Positions 1 through 8,140 of a stretch of DNA of 64,000 nt are shown here, one piece after another. A model generated the notes under the pieces. That model was not told the origin of the DNA. It ran no database searches and saw only the letters and a list, made by a program, of their open reading frames with translations. The number at the start of each line of letters is the position of its first letter. Position 1 is the first letter of the stretch. The stretch covers positions 558,001-622,000 of the forward strand of contig NZ_QUNO01000002.1 of NCBI RefSeq assembly GCF_003387475.1. The letters run 5' to 3'. This stretch comes from Kutzneria buriramensis (GTDB lineage: Bacteria; Actinomycetota; Actinomycetes; Mycobacteriales; Pseudonocardiaceae). Made by a program: the position numbers and the translations under genes.

Positions 1-2002
1 AGGCCAGGATCCACCGCATCTCCGCCGCGTGCGCGGGATCCCGCGTCACGTCGAGCAGCGCGCGGGCGGCTGCCTCGGGCTGCCGGCCCACCCGGAACTG
101 CCAGCGCACCTGGCTCACCAGCAGCGCGTCCCGCTCCTCCGCCGATGGCGAAGTGCTTTCCAGCGCCCGGTTCAGCAGGCCCAGCACCAGCTCGAGGTCG
201 CGGCCGGCGACGCCCTCCACGTTGGCCAGCAGCCACTGCACGGACCAGGGATCGAATGCCCCGGCCACCGACAGCTGCGCGGCCACGCGTTCCGCCGGCG
301 CGCCGGCGTGGGACAGCGCCTTGGCCGACTCCCGGTGCAGCAGTGTCAGCACGGCGGTCGGCCGCTCCTCGTACAACGCCTGCCGCACCGCCGGATCACG
401 GAACGCCAGGCGGTGCCCGGCGTCCACGAGCAGGCCGGCGTCGGTCGCCTCCTCGATCGCCCCGACCAGGTCGGCGGGGGAGGCGCCGACGATCGCCGCC
501 AGGTCGGCCAGGTCGAACTCGACGCCGAGCAGCGCCGCCCACCGCAGCCGGTCCAAGGCGTTGGGGGACAGGAACTCCAGCCGTCGGGCGGCAAGCCGCG
601 ACCGGTGTCCGGCGACACCGTTCTCCACCTCGGCGACGCCGTCCACGGTGCGGAGCAGGGCGTCCCGGGCCAGGCCGTCGACCAGTTCACGGATGCGCGC
701 GGGATTGCCGGCGGCGAGGTCGACCAGCTCCCGCAGCTCGGTGCCGAGCGCCGCCTGCACGCGGCGGGCGGCGAGCTCGTGCGCCTCGTCCTCGTGCAGC
801 GGGCCGAGTGGCAGAGTGCGGCCGAGATCGACGCCGTGGGCATTGGGCGTCGCGCGGCGGGCGCCGACCAGCAGCAGCGGGAGTTGCTGCGTCAGCCGGG
901 ACAGCCGGTGCCACGCCAGCAGACCGGTCTCGTCCAGCCACTGCACGTCGTCGACGACCAGCACCAGCGGGGCCTCCACACACGCCTGCTCCACGAACGA
1001 CAGCAGCCGGCCGATCGGGCTCAGATCCTCGCCCAGCGCCCACACCACCCGGCAGCCGGCGACCGGGGCGTCGGCGAGGCCGACAGCCAGCAGCGCCGAC
1101 TTGCCGATGCCGGGCTCGCCGTCGACGAGCACGCAGCCGCCGGCACCGTCGGCCAGCGCCACCACCATCGCCCGCAGCCACGCCACCTCGCGCGCCCGTC
1201 CGACGAAGTCCGCCGGGGCCTCGGGCCGACGGGCGGAGGTGTCCATTCCCGGCGTGCCGGCAATGGGCACCGGCTGCTCGGCCGCGATCCGATCGTGGAT
1301 GTCCTGGAGCGCCGGCCCCGGGTCGAGGCCGAGCTCGGCGACCAGCACCTCGCGGGCGTCCTCGAACTCCGCCAACGCCTCGTCACGGCGGCCGGCTCGG
1401 TACAGCGCCGTCATCAGCAGCCCGCGCAGGCCCTCCCGCCGCGGGTGCTCGCGCGCCAGCACCGTGAGCTCGGCGATGGCCGTGTCGTGGTTGCCCAGCG
1501 CCAGCAGCAGCTCGCTGCGACGTTCCAGCGTCGCCAGCCGGAGCTCCGCCAGCCGGGCCCGGTGCAGCTCCGCGAACGGGCCGGCCAGACCCGAGAGCGC
1601 TTCGCCTTGCCACAGGGCCAGCGCCTGCGAGACCGAGCGCAGGTCGCCGGCCCGCAACTCGTCGAACCGGGTGACGTCGAGTTGTGACGGATCGATCCGC
1701 AGCGCGTAGCTGGAGCCGACCGAGTCCAGCACGTGCGCCGCCGACTGCCTGCCGGCGCGCACCTGCTCCTGGAGCGATCGCCGCAGGTCGGAGACGTACG
1801 TGTGGAGGATGCCGACCGCCCGGGTCGGGGGCTCCTCGCCCCAGATGCCGTCGACCAGCTCCTCACGGGTCACGGCCCGCCCGGCGGCCAGGGCCAGGAT
1901 CGCGAACACCGCCCGTCGGGCGGCCGAGCCCAGGTTCAACTCCTGGTCGCCGCGCCAGGCCCGAACCGGGCCCAGCAGCTGCACGCGCAGCGGTGCGGTC
2001 AC
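1..2002 (-). CDS. SARP/AfsR-type transcriptional regulator with ATPase domain (3' truncated)
   Basis: The gene reads leftward from a GTG at 2002 and runs off the window edge; 667 codons are present and the C-terminus is missing. Residues 1-95 form an OmpR-type winged helix, about 100-245 the BTAD helical domain (ending in LVAELGLDPGPALQ), then a P-loop ATPase with Walker A GEPGIGKSA near 295 and Walker B LVLVVDDVQW near 347. This order is that of large SARP regulators, which bind direct repeats in promoters and often switch on secondary-metabolite or stress genes. No biosynthetic cluster is visible beside it, so its target is unknown. No ATG lies in frame near the start and the ribosome site is weak. 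The gene is divergent from the peptidase at 2107. Confidence 0.9.
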   Translation of the reverse strand, partial: MTAPLRVQLLGPVRAWRGDQELNLGSAARRAVFAILALAAGRAVTREELVDGIWGEEPPTRAVGILHTYVSDLRRSLQEQVRAGRQSAAHVLDSVGSSYALRIDPSQLDVTRFDELRAGDLRSVSQALALWQGEALSGLAGPFAELHRARLAELRLATLERRSELLLALGNHDTAIAELTVLAREHPRREGLRGLLMTALYRAGRRDEALAEFEDAREVLVAELGLDPGPALQDIHDRIAAEQPVPIAGTPGMDTSARRPEAPADFVGRAREVAWLRAMVVALADGAGGCVLVDGEPGIGKSALLAVGLADAPVAGCRVVWALGEDLSPIGRLLSFVEQACVEAPLVLVVDDVQWLDETGLLAWHRLSRLTQQLPLLLVGARRATPNAHGVDLGRTLPLGPLHEDEAHELAARRVQAALGTELRELVDLAAGNPARIRELVDGLARDALLRTVDGVAEVENGVAGHRSRLAARRLEFLSPNALDRLRWAALLGVEFDLADLAAIVGASPADLVGAIEEATDAGLLVDAGHRLAFRDPAVRQALYEERPTAVLTLLHRESAKALSHAGAPAERVAAQLSVAGAFDPWSVQWLLANVEGVAGRDLELVLGLLNRALESTSPSAEERDALLVSQVRWQFRVGRQPEAAARALLDVTRDPAHAAEMRWILA

Positions 2003-2106
2003 GCGTTCGGCCGATCCACGGCGGAGCGATCGTCCATGTGCGGAGTGTAGCCACGGTGGGCAGAAATGCGCTGCCGGCGAGATGCGTGATCACTAGCGTG
2101 CGGCGC

Positions 2107-3054
2107 ATGACTGTGTTTCCGTCGATCGAGCCGTACGAGACGGGCCTGCTGGATGTGGGCGATGGCAACAGGATCTACTGGGAGGCCAACGGAAATCCCG
2201 ACGGCAAGGTGGCGCTGTGCCTGCACGGCGGGCCGGGCGCGGGCGGCATGCGGGGAGCCCGCAAGGCCTTCGATCCCGCCCTGTTCCGCATCGTGCTGTT
2301 CGACCAGCGCGGCTGCGGCGAGAGCGTGCCGAGCGCCGCGGACCCGTCGGTCGACCTGGCGTCCAACACGACCGGGCACCTCATCGCCGACATGGAGCGG
2401 CTGCGCGAGCACCTCGGCGTCGACAGGTGGCTGCTCTACGGCGGGTCGTGGGCGGCGACGCTGATCCTGGCCTACGCGCAGCGGTTTCCGGAGCGGGTCT
2501 CGGAAATCGTGCTGATCTCCGCGACCCTGTGCTCGGCCGCCGAGTACGACTGGATCTACGGCGGCGGCCTGCGCCCGCTCTACCCGGACGCCTGGGAGGC
2601 GTTCGTGGCCGCCGTGCCCGACGACGACGTGCTCGCCGGCTACGAGAAGCTGCTGGCCAGCCCCGATCCGGCGGTCCGCGAGCAGGCGGCGGCCGACTGG
2701 TGCCGGTGGGAGGACGCGATCATCGCGCACGAGACCCTCGGCCGCCCCGGGCAGTACGGCAAGCAGCTGGACGTGGTCGCGATGGTCCGGATCATCGTGC
2801 ACTACGCCCGCCACCAGGCCTGGCTGGCGGACCGGCAGCTGGTGCGGGACGCGCACCGGCTGGCCGGCATCCCCGGCGTGGTGATCCACGGCCGGCGCGA
2901 CCTGAGCTGTCCGCTCATCTACCCCTGGGAGCTGGTCCGGGCCTGGCCCGGGGCCGAGCTGACGATCGTCGAGGACTCCGGGCACACCGGCAGCCCGGCC
3001 ATGGGCGAGGCGATCGGGGCGGCGGTTGCCAAGTTCTCCCCGCCGGGCCTATAG
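2107..3054 (+). CDS. Proline iminopeptidase-like alpha/beta hydrolase (family S33)
   Basis: This 315-residue cytosolic alpha/beta hydrolase should release N-terminal proline, or a related residue, from peptides. Visible family marks are the oxyanion segment HGGPGAGG (40-47), DQRGCGES (66-73), the nucleophile elbow GGSWAA with Ser114, and acid and base in GRRDLSCP (Asp265) and GHTG (His293). Length fits the family. The ATG at 2107 is preferred because the longer frame upstream overlaps the divergent SARP gene and has no family resemblance. An esterase role in the same superfamily cannot be excluded. Confidence 0.88.
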   Translation: MTVFPSIEPYETGLLDVGDGNRIYWEANGNPDGKVALCLHGGPGAGGMRGARKAFDPALFRIVLFDQRGCGESVPSAADPSVDLASNTTGHLIADMERLREHLGVDRWLLYGGSWAATLILAYAQRFPERVSEIVLISATLCSAAEYDWIYGGGLRPLYPDAWEAFVAAVPDDDVLAGYEKLLASPDPAVREQAAADWCRWEDAIIAHETLGRPGQYGKQLDVVAMVRIIVHYARHQAWLADRQLVRDAHRLAGIPGVVIHGRRDLSCPLIYPWELVRAWPGAELTIVEDSGHTGSPAMGEAIGAAVAKFSPPGL

Positions 3055-3087
3055 TCAACACATCGGTTGATAAACAGATTGGTTGAC
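3054..3087. promoter_or_regulatory. Inverted repeat, probable ArsR-type operator
   Basis: GTCAAC at 3054-3059 is mirrored by GTTGAC at 3082-3087, and an inner pair TCAAC/GTTGA sits at 3055-3059 and 3066-3070. The dyad touches the start codon of the ArsR gene, a position suited to autorepression. Assignment to this regulator is inferred from position. Confidence 0.5.
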
Positions 3088-3088
3088 A

Positions 3089-3424
3089 ATGGCCTCCGAC
3101 GAGCAGCTGGACCGGGCCTTCGCCGCGCTCGGCGACCCCGTCAGGCGGGCGCTGATCGCCCGCCTGTCCCGGGGCGACGCCACGGTGAACGAGCTGGCCG
3201 AGCCGTTCGACATCACCAAGCAGGCGGTGTCGCGGCACATCCAGGTGCTGGAGGCGGCCGGTCTGATCACCCGCAGCCGCGACGGCCAGCGCCGCCCGTG
3301 TCACCTCGACGCGGGCGCGCTGGAGCAGCTGACGGCGTGGATCGACACCTACCGGCTCGCCGTCGAGCAGCGGCACCGGCGCCTGGACGCCGTGCTGGAG
3401 GCCATCAAGAAGGAGGAGACATGA
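3089..3424 (+). CDS. ArsR-family winged-helix repressor
   Basis: This 111-residue protein has the compact ArsR/SmtB fold: FAALGDPVRRALIARL (helix 1-2), then helix-turn-helix ELAEPFDITKQAVSRHIQVL (35-54) and a basic wing around RSRDGQRR. No ELCVC-type metal site is present, so it belongs to the metal-free branch that usually pairs with an SRPBCC gene, as here. The ATG at 3089 is used; a TTG at 3083 in the same frame is possible. Its stop overlaps the next start (ATGA), indicating translational coupling. It probably represses its own two-gene operon. Confidence 0.9.
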   Translation: MASDEQLDRAFAALGDPVRRALIARLSRGDATVNELAEPFDITKQAVSRHIQVLEAAGLITRSRDGQRRPCHLDAGALEQLTAWIDTYRLAVEQRHRRLDAVLEAIKKEET

Positions 3425-3888
3425 ACGCGACCACCATCACCGCCCAGCCCGGCACCCCGTTCATCGAGATCGAGCGGGAGTTCGAGGCCACGCCCGCGCA
3501 GGTGTTCCGCGCCGCCACCGACCCCGAGCTGATCGCCCAGTGGCTCGGCCCGCGCGAGCTGTCCATGGACGTCGAGGAGTACGACGCCCGGCCCGGTGGC
3601 AGCTACCGGTACGTCAACCGCGACGCCGACGGCAACGAGTACCGGTTCCGCGGCGTGTTCCACACCGTCGCCGCGAACGAGTGCGTCGTGCAGACCTTCG
3701 AGTTCGAGGGCGCCCCCGGCCAGGTCAGCCTGGAGACGGCGACGTACACCGACCTCGGGGGACGCACCCGCCTGCGCACCCGATCGGTGTTCCCGTCGGT
3801 GGAGGCCCGCGACGCCATGCTGGCCAGCGGCATGGAGCACGGCGTGAACGACTCCTACGACAAGCTGGCGGAACTCGTCGAAGGGTGA
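3421..3888 (+). CDS. SRPBCC (AHSA1-like) domain protein
   Basis: This 155-residue protein is one START/Bet v1-type ligand-binding domain of the AHSA1 (activator of Hsp90 ATPase homologue) kind. It opens IEIEREFEATPAQVFRAATD, carries WLGPRE near 42, and ends with the long helix holding GMEHGVNDSYDKLAEL. Members bind hydrophobic ligands in a cavity; the ligand here cannot be read from sequence. It overlaps the ArsR gene by 4 nt. Such ArsR-SRPBCC pairs are common in actinobacteria, and the partner is often treated as the effector-related gene, though that is inference. Confidence 0.88.
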   Translation: MNATTITAQPGTPFIEIEREFEATPAQVFRAATDPELIAQWLGPRELSMDVEEYDARPGGSYRYVNRDADGNEYRFRGVFHTVAANECVVQTFEFEGAPGQVSLETATYTDLGGRTRLRTRSVFPSVEARDAMLASGMEHGVNDSYDKLAELVEG

Positions 3889-3954
3889 AACGGAGGGTAA
3901 TCTCCCGAACCGCCCGAGTTGCACCTTGGGGCAGCGGCGGACGAGGGAGAAGCG

Positions 3955-5112
3955 ATGGCGTGGAAACGGTTCGGCCTCGTGTTTGCGGCCATGCTGGTGG
4001 CGGCCGCGACACCCGCGCTGCCCACGACCTCGGTGACACCGGTCGCGAACGCCGCGCCCACGAAGCCCGTGGCGGCGGCGAAGCCCGCAACGGCTGCCGT
4101 GCAGGAGGCTCCGGCACCGGTGCCCGCCGCGGTCGGGGCGGCGGTGGCCGCAGGTCCACAGTGGCAGGTGTCGGTGCTGCCCCGGCCGGACGGTGTGCCC
4201 GACGACGCCCGCGCCATGCTGGGCGGTGCCGACGGGCACGGCGGCTACGCGGGCGTGGTGTTCGGTAAGGGCGTCAACATGACGCTCACGACGTGGACCG
4301 TGGACGGGGCCGTCATGCACGACGCGCCCGACGGCTACGACACGCCGTCCGTGTACGGCGAGAGCGACGACGACACGATCCTGCTCCAGGAGCACAGCAC
4401 CGACGCCGCCGGCGCCTTGAAGATCTTCACGTTCGACGGCGCGGACTACAACCTCGTGCCGATCGGCTCGTACGGACAGTACGACGACGTGCGGGCGACC
4501 GTGATCGGGCCGCGCGGCGACCTCGCCGGCTACGTCAGCAAGTCTGGCGACGCGATGAACCCGGTGCCGCTGTACTGGCCGGCGCCGAACCAGCAGCCGA
4601 CGGAGCTCAAGGGAGCCCTGCCCCATTCGACGCCGAAGGCGGTCGACGACGACGGCACCGTGTTGATGGAGGACCTCATCGACGGTCCGTACCTGTTGAA
4701 GGACGGCGTCGTCACCAAGCTGGCCCTGCCTCCGGGCGCGTCCAGCACCACCCCGGTGGCACTGCGCCACGGCGTCGTGGTCGGCTACGCCGAGGTGTCC
4801 GGCTCGCCGCAGTTGGCCGGAGTGCTGTGGAAGTCGCCGGACGCGCCCCAGCTGCCGGACAAGGCGACCACGCTGCTCGCCGTGACCTCCTTCGGGATGA
4901 GTGTCGGCGTCGACGGCACTCAGCCCGCGGTCTGGTCGGGCACCCGCGAGGTCGCGCAGCTGTCCCTGCCGGACGGCTACACGGACAGCGAGGTCCGCTT
5001 CATCGACGAGGACGGCACGGTCGGCGGCATGGTCGCGGTCGGGCCGATCTCCGAGCCGGAGAACTACCACGGCGGCTGGCCGGCGGTGTGGCGGATGCAG
5101 TCGCAGGGGTGA
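3955..5112 (+). CDS. Secreted protein with HAF-like WxxxxxxxL repeats, function unknown
   Basis: This 385-residue protein has an N-terminal signal sequence (MAWKRFGLVFAAMLVAAAT, likely cleavage near 33 after VANA) followed by an Ala/Pro-rich linker to about residue 65. The rest is made of short units that end in a Trp followed by a strand, such as LAGVLWKSPDAPQL, PAVWSGTREVAQL and GGWPAVWRM, resembling extracellular HAF-type beta-propeller repeats. No catalytic motif is visible. Its stop overlaps the GTG of the next gene (GTGA), so the two are coupled although one is secreted and one cytosolic. Confidence 0.75.
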   Translation: MAWKRFGLVFAAMLVAAATPALPTTSVTPVANAAPTKPVAAAKPATAAVQEAPAPVPAAVGAAVAAGPQWQVSVLPRPDGVPDDARAMLGGADGHGGYAGVVFGKGVNMTLTTWTVDGAVMHDAPDGYDTPSVYGESDDDTILLQEHSTDAAGALKIFTFDGADYNLVPIGSYGQYDDVRATVIGPRGDLAGYVSKSGDAMNPVPLYWPAPNQQPTELKGALPHSTPKAVDDDGTVLMEDLIDGPYLLKDGVVTKLALPPGASSTTPVALRHGVVVGYAEVSGSPQLAGVLWKSPDAPQLPDKATTLLAVTSFGMSVGVDGTQPAVWSGTREVAQLSLPDGYTDSEVRFIDEDGTVGGMVAVGPISEPENYHGGWPAVWRMQSQG

Positions 5113-5663
5113 CCGGCTTCGGTGCGGTGCTGCTGGCCGGCGGCCGCGGCAGTCGGATGGGCGGGGTGCACAAGCCGGCGCTGGTCGTGGCCGGCAGCAC
5201 CCTGCTCGACCGCGCCCTGACGGCCGTCGCCGCCGCGTCGGAAGTGGTCGTGGTCGGGCCGGAGAGTGCCACGGCCAGGCCCGTGGTCTGGACCCGGGAG
5301 CAGCCGCCCGGCGGCGGTCCGGTCGCCGCGCTGGCCGCCGGCCTGCATCTCGTGACGACACCGGTGATAGCCGTGCTCGCCGCCGACCTCGTCGGCGTCA
5401 CGGCGGACACGGTGGCTCGGCTGCGTGCGGCCGTCGAACGCGACGGGGCCGTGCTGGACGACGGCCGCCCCCAGTGGTTGATCGGCGTGTGGCGGGCGGA
5501 CGCCCTGCGTAGAGTGCTGCCCGAGGACCCGGCGGGCGCGTCGCTGCGCTCGGCGCTGGGGCGGTTGGACTACGTCCCGGTCGCCGCCCGGCCGGGGGAG
5601 ACCGCCGACGTGGACACGCCCGTCGACCTGGCCCGGGCAGCTTCACAGCACCCATACCGGTGA
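5109..5663 (+). CDS. MobA-like NTP transferase (molybdenum cofactor guanylyltransferase family)
   Basis: This 184-residue Rossmann-type nucleotidyltransferase begins with LLAGGRGSRMGGVHKPAL (8-25), the NTP-binding signature of MobA/MocA proteins, which attach GMP or CMP to molybdopterin. The usual acidic metal segment after strand 4 (CDxPF in MobA) is changed to AADLVGVT, so substrate and activity are less certain than the fold. The GTG start at 5109 gives a GTGA overlap with the secreted protein upstream. No other molybdenum cofactor genes are nearby. Confidence 0.75.
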   Translation: MTGFGAVLLAGGRGSRMGGVHKPALVVAGSTLLDRALTAVAAASEVVVVGPESATARPVVWTREQPPGGGPVAALAAGLHLVTTPVIAVLAADLVGVTADTVARLRAAVERDGAVLDDGRPQWLIGVWRADALRRVLPEDPAGASLRSALGRLDYVPVAARPGETADVDTPVDLARAASQHPYR

Positions 5664-5710
5664 TCCGGTTACCTACCGTCGGAGCACGCCGTCATCTAGG
5701 AGGTCCGCAC

Positions 5711-6823
5711 GTGGCCGAGCCCGCCAACACCGAGGGCACGCCGCCGAACACCCCGGCCCGCGACGCCCAGCTGCTGGAGCGCACGGTGTTCGAGGTCAAG
5801 CGGGTGATCGTCGGCCAGGACCGGCTGGTCGAGCGCATGCTCGTGGGCCTGCTCGCCAAGGGGCACCTGCTGCTGGAGGGCGTGCCCGGCGTGGCCAAGA
5901 CGCTGGCCGTGGAGACCTTCGCCCGCGTCGTCGGCGGCAGCTTCAGCCGCGTCCAGTTCACCCCGGACCTGGTGCCCGCCGACATCCTCGGCACCCGCAT
6001 CTACCGCCAGACCAGCGAGACCTTCGACGTCGAGCTGGGCCCGGTGGTGGCCAACTTCGTGCTGGCCGACGAGATCAACCGCGCGCCGGCCAAGGTGCAG
6101 TCGGCGATGCTGGAGGTGATGGCCGAGCGGCACGTGTCGATCGGCGGCCAGACCTTCCCGATGCCCGACCCGTTCCTGGTGCTGGCCACCCAGAACCCCA
6201 TCGAGAACGAGGGCGTCTACCCGCTGCCCGAGGCCCAGCGCGACCGGTTCCTGTTCAAGATCGTCGTGGAGTACCCGACGGCCGAGGAGGAGCGCGAGAT
6301 CGTCTACCGGATGGGCGTCACGCCGCCGGAGCCGCAGCAGGTGCTCGGTCCCGACGAGCTGGTGCGCCTCCAGGACGTGGCGTCCAAGGTCTTCGTGCAC
6401 CACGCGCTGGTCGACTACGTGGTGCGGCTGGTGCTGGCCACCCGCTCGCCCGGCGACCACGGCTTGACCGACGTCGCCGGCTGGGTCGCCTACGGCGCCT
6501 CGCCGCGCGCCAGCCTGGGCATCGTCGCCGCCGCGCGCGCCCTGGCGCTGGTCCGCGGCCGCGACTACGTGCTGCCGCAGGACGTGGTGGACGTGGTGCC
6601 GGACGTGCTGCGGCACCGCCTCGTGCTGTCCTACGACGCGCTGGCCGACGGCGTGCCGTTGGACCACATCGTCGCCCGCGTGCTCCAGACGGTGCCGCTG
6701 CCGCAGGTGTCCGCGCGGCCGCAGGCCGGCCAGCCGATGACCGGCCCGCAGCCCCAGCAGCAGCCGCCGTTCCAGCCGCACCTCGGGCCGATGCAGCCGC
6801 CCGCGCCGGTCGGTAGGCCGTGA
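5711..6823 (+). CDS. moxR1: MoxR-family AAA+ ATPase
   Basis: This 370-residue AAA+ chaperone-like ATPase has Walker A GVPGVAKT (57-64), Walker B NFVLADEINRAP (115-126), sensor 1 ATQNP near 157 and the C-terminal lid. The last 30 residues are a Pro/Gln-rich tail. A strong AGGAGG at 5698-5703 places the start at GTG 5711. MoxR proteins act with DUF58 and VWA partners in maturation or envelope stress, and the same gene order occurs as moxR1-Rv1480-Rv1481 in M. tuberculosis; the symbol rests on that synteny. Its stop codon is part of the first mini-ORF start (GTGA at 6820-6823). Confidence 0.92.
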   Translation: MAEPANTEGTPPNTPARDAQLLERTVFEVKRVIVGQDRLVERMLVGLLAKGHLLLEGVPGVAKTLAVETFARVVGGSFSRVQFTPDLVPADILGTRIYRQTSETFDVELGPVVANFVLADEINRAPAKVQSAMLEVMAERHVSIGGQTFPMPDPFLVLATQNPIENEGVYPLPEAQRDRFLFKIVVEYPTAEEEREIVYRMGVTPPEPQQVLGPDELVRLQDVASKVFVHHALVDYVVRLVLATRSPGDHGLTDVAGWVAYGASPRASLGIVAAARALALVRGRDYVLPQDVVDVVPDVLRHRLVLSYDALADGVPLDHIVARVLQTVPLPQVSARPQAGQPMTGPQPQQQPPFQPHLGPMQPPAPVGRP

Positions 6824-6900
6824 GCGAGCTTGCGAGGTCACCGTTGGGCGCAGGGACCTGGGTCGCAGTCCCGCTGAGCGTTGGCGAGGTGGGTCTGTGA
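6820..6900 (+). CDS. Mini-ORF 1 of coupled chain (26 codons)
   Basis: GTG at 6820 overlaps the moxR stop (GTGA), and the frame is open for 26 codons to TGA at 6898-6900. The peptide starts VSELARSPLGAG and ends VPLSVGEVGL. Whether a stable peptide is made is unknown; the frame may serve only to hand ribosomes from gene to gene. Confidence 0.45.
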   Translation: MSELARSPLGAGTWVAVPLSVGEVGL

Positions 6901-6977
6901 TCGAGCTTGCGAGGTCGCCGTTGGGCGCAGGGACCTGGGTCGCAGTCCCGCTGAGCGTTGGCGAGGTGGGTCTGTGA
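6897..6977 (+). CDS. Mini-ORF 2 of coupled chain
   Basis: Starts at GTG 6897 inside the GTGA that also ends mini-ORF 1, preceded by GAGGTGGG. The peptide is the same as in unit 1 except Ile for Ser at position 2. Identical to units 3 and 4. Confidence 0.45.
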   Translation: MIELARSPLGAGTWVAVPLSVGEVGL

Positions 6978-7054
6978 TCGAGCTTGCGAGGTCGCCGTTG
7001 GGCGCAGGGACCTGGGTCGCAGTCCCGCTGAGCGTTGGCGAGGTGGGTCTGTGA
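6974..7054 (+). CDS. Mini-ORF 3 of coupled chain
   Basis: Starts at GTG 6974 in a GTGA overlap with mini-ORF 2 and ends with TGA at 7052-7054. Sequence identical to unit 2. Confidence 0.45.
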   Translation: MIELARSPLGAGTWVAVPLSVGEVGL

Positions 7055-7131
7055 TCGAGCTTGCGAGGTCGCCGTTGGGCGCAGGGACCTGGGTCGCAGT
7101 CCCGCTGAGCGTTGGCGAGGTGGGTCTGTGA
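7051..7131 (+). CDS. Mini-ORF 4 of coupled chain
   Basis: Starts at GTG 7051 in a GTGA overlap with mini-ORF 3 and ends with TGA at 7129-7131. Sequence identical to units 2 and 3. Confidence 0.45.
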   Translation: MIELARSPLGAGTWVAVPLSVGEVGL

Positions 7132-7208
7132 TCGAGCTTGCGAGGTCACCGTTGGGCGCAGGGACCTGGGTCGCAGTCCCGCCGAGCGTCAGCGAGGTGG
7201 GCCTGTGA
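7128..7208 (+). CDS. Mini-ORF 5 of coupled chain, overlapping the DUF58 start
   Basis: Starts at GTG 7128 and ends with TGA at 7206-7208, which overlaps the DUF58 GTG at 7205. Its C-terminal part reads PPSVSEVGL rather than PLSVGEVGL, closer to the single diverged unit at 8137-8220. Confidence 0.45.
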   Translation: MIELARSPLGAGTWVAVPPSVSEVGL

Positions 7209-8140
7209 CGGAACCACGCCCCCGCTGGGCTCCTCCCGTGCTGCGTGAGGAGAAGCTGGAGGCGGCGCTGCGCACCCTGGAGCTGGACGTGCGCCGCCGG
7301 TTGGACGGCCTGCTCCAGGGCAACCACCTGGGCCTGGTGCCCGGGCCCGGCACGGAGCCGGGCGAGGCGCGGCCGTACCAGCCGGGCGACGACGTGCGCC
7401 GCATGGACTGGGCGGTCACCGCTCGTACGACGCAGCCGCACATCCGGGAGACGGTCGCCGACCGCGAGCTGGAGACGTGGATGGCGGTCGATCTGTCGGC
7501 CTCGCTGGACTTCGGCACGGCGGCGTGCGAGAAGCGCGACCTCGCCGTCGCCGCCGTGGCGGCCTTCACGCACCTGACGGGCGGTGGCGGCAACCGCATC
7601 GGCGCCGTGCTGTCGACCGGTCAGGACACCGTGCGGCTGCCCGCGCGTGGCGGTCTCGCGCACGCCCGCAACCTGGTGCGCCGCGTCGCCACGATGCCGC
7701 GCGCGCCCGAAGGCGTCCGCGGTGACCTGGTGTCGCTGCTGGAACAGCTGCGCCGGCCGCCGCGCCGTCGCGGGCTGGCCGTGGTGATCTCGGACTTCCT
7801 GGGCGACCTGTCGTGGGAGCGGCCGCTGCGCGGGCTGTCGGCCCGGCACGACCTGGTGGCCGTGGAGATCATCGATCCGCGTGACATCGACCTGCCCGAG
7901 GTCGGCCTGGTGACGCTGGTGGACCCGGAGACCGGCCGGCAGCGTGAGGTGAACGCGTCGCCGCTGCTGCGCCGCCAGTTCTCCGCCGCCGCGGACGAGC
8001 ATCGGACGCAGGTCGCCGCCGGCCTGCGGCAGGCCAACTGCGCGCACCTGGTGCTGCGCACCGACTCCGACTGGATCGCCGACATGGTCCGCTTCGTCGT
8101 TGCCAGGAAACGGCGTTGGTCCGGGGGAGTCGCAGGGTGA
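7205..8140 (+). CDS. DUF58 domain protein, MoxR partner
   Basis: This 311-residue protein carries the DUF58 signature RPYQPGDDVRRMDW (56-69) and, after it, a VWA-like core with DLSASLDFG (96-104) in place of a full MIDAS. It corresponds to Rv1480 of the mycobacterial moxR1 locus and is expected to work with the MoxR ATPase upstream and the VWA membrane protein downstream. The GTG at 7205 is chosen because it overlaps the last mini-ORF stop, follows GAGGTGGG, and gives the family N-terminus; the longer frame would run through the repeat. Confidence 0.9.
   Translation: MTEPRPRWAPPVLREEKLEAALRTLELDVRRRLDGLLQGNHLGLVPGPGTEPGEARPYQPGDDVRRMDWAVTARTTQPHIRETVADRELETWMAVDLSASLDFGTAACEKRDLAVAAVAAFTHLTGGGGNRIGAVLSTGQDTVRLPARGGLAHARNLVRRVATMPRAPEGVRGDLVSLLEQLRRPPRRRGLAVVISDFLGDLSWERPLRGLSARHDLVAVEIIDPRDIDLPEVGLVTLVDPETGRQREVNASPLLRRQFSAAADEHRTQVAAGLRQANCAHLVLRTDSDWIADMVRFVVARKRRWSGGVAG

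Larger units (their letters stand above)
6820..7208 (+). repeat. Five tandem 77-bp repeats bridging moxR and DUF58
   Basis: Five head-to-tail units start at 6820, 6897, 6974, 7051 and 7128. Units 2 to 4 are identical over their length; unit 1 differs at its start and at one inner base, and unit 5 has several changes at its 3' end, where it reads CCGAGCGTCAGCGAGG. Each unit holds an inverted repeat GGGAC/GTCCC (6853-6857 and 6868-6872 in unit 1) and a purine-rich GAGGTGGG just before the next GTG. The period of 77 equals a 27-codon ORF (81 nt) minus a 4-nt overlap, so every unit keeps stop-start coupling. There are no CRISPR-like spacers. Confidence 0.95.

Noticed and set aside
1-1709. Plus-strand frames of 440-552 codons at the left edge
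   Set aside because: The minus strand encodes an uninterrupted OmpR-BTAD-ATPase protein there; the plus frames are Arg/Pro/Ser-rich shadows.
6820-7208. CRISPR-like array
   Set aside because: Units are contiguous and nearly identical with no variable spacers, and no cas genes are present.
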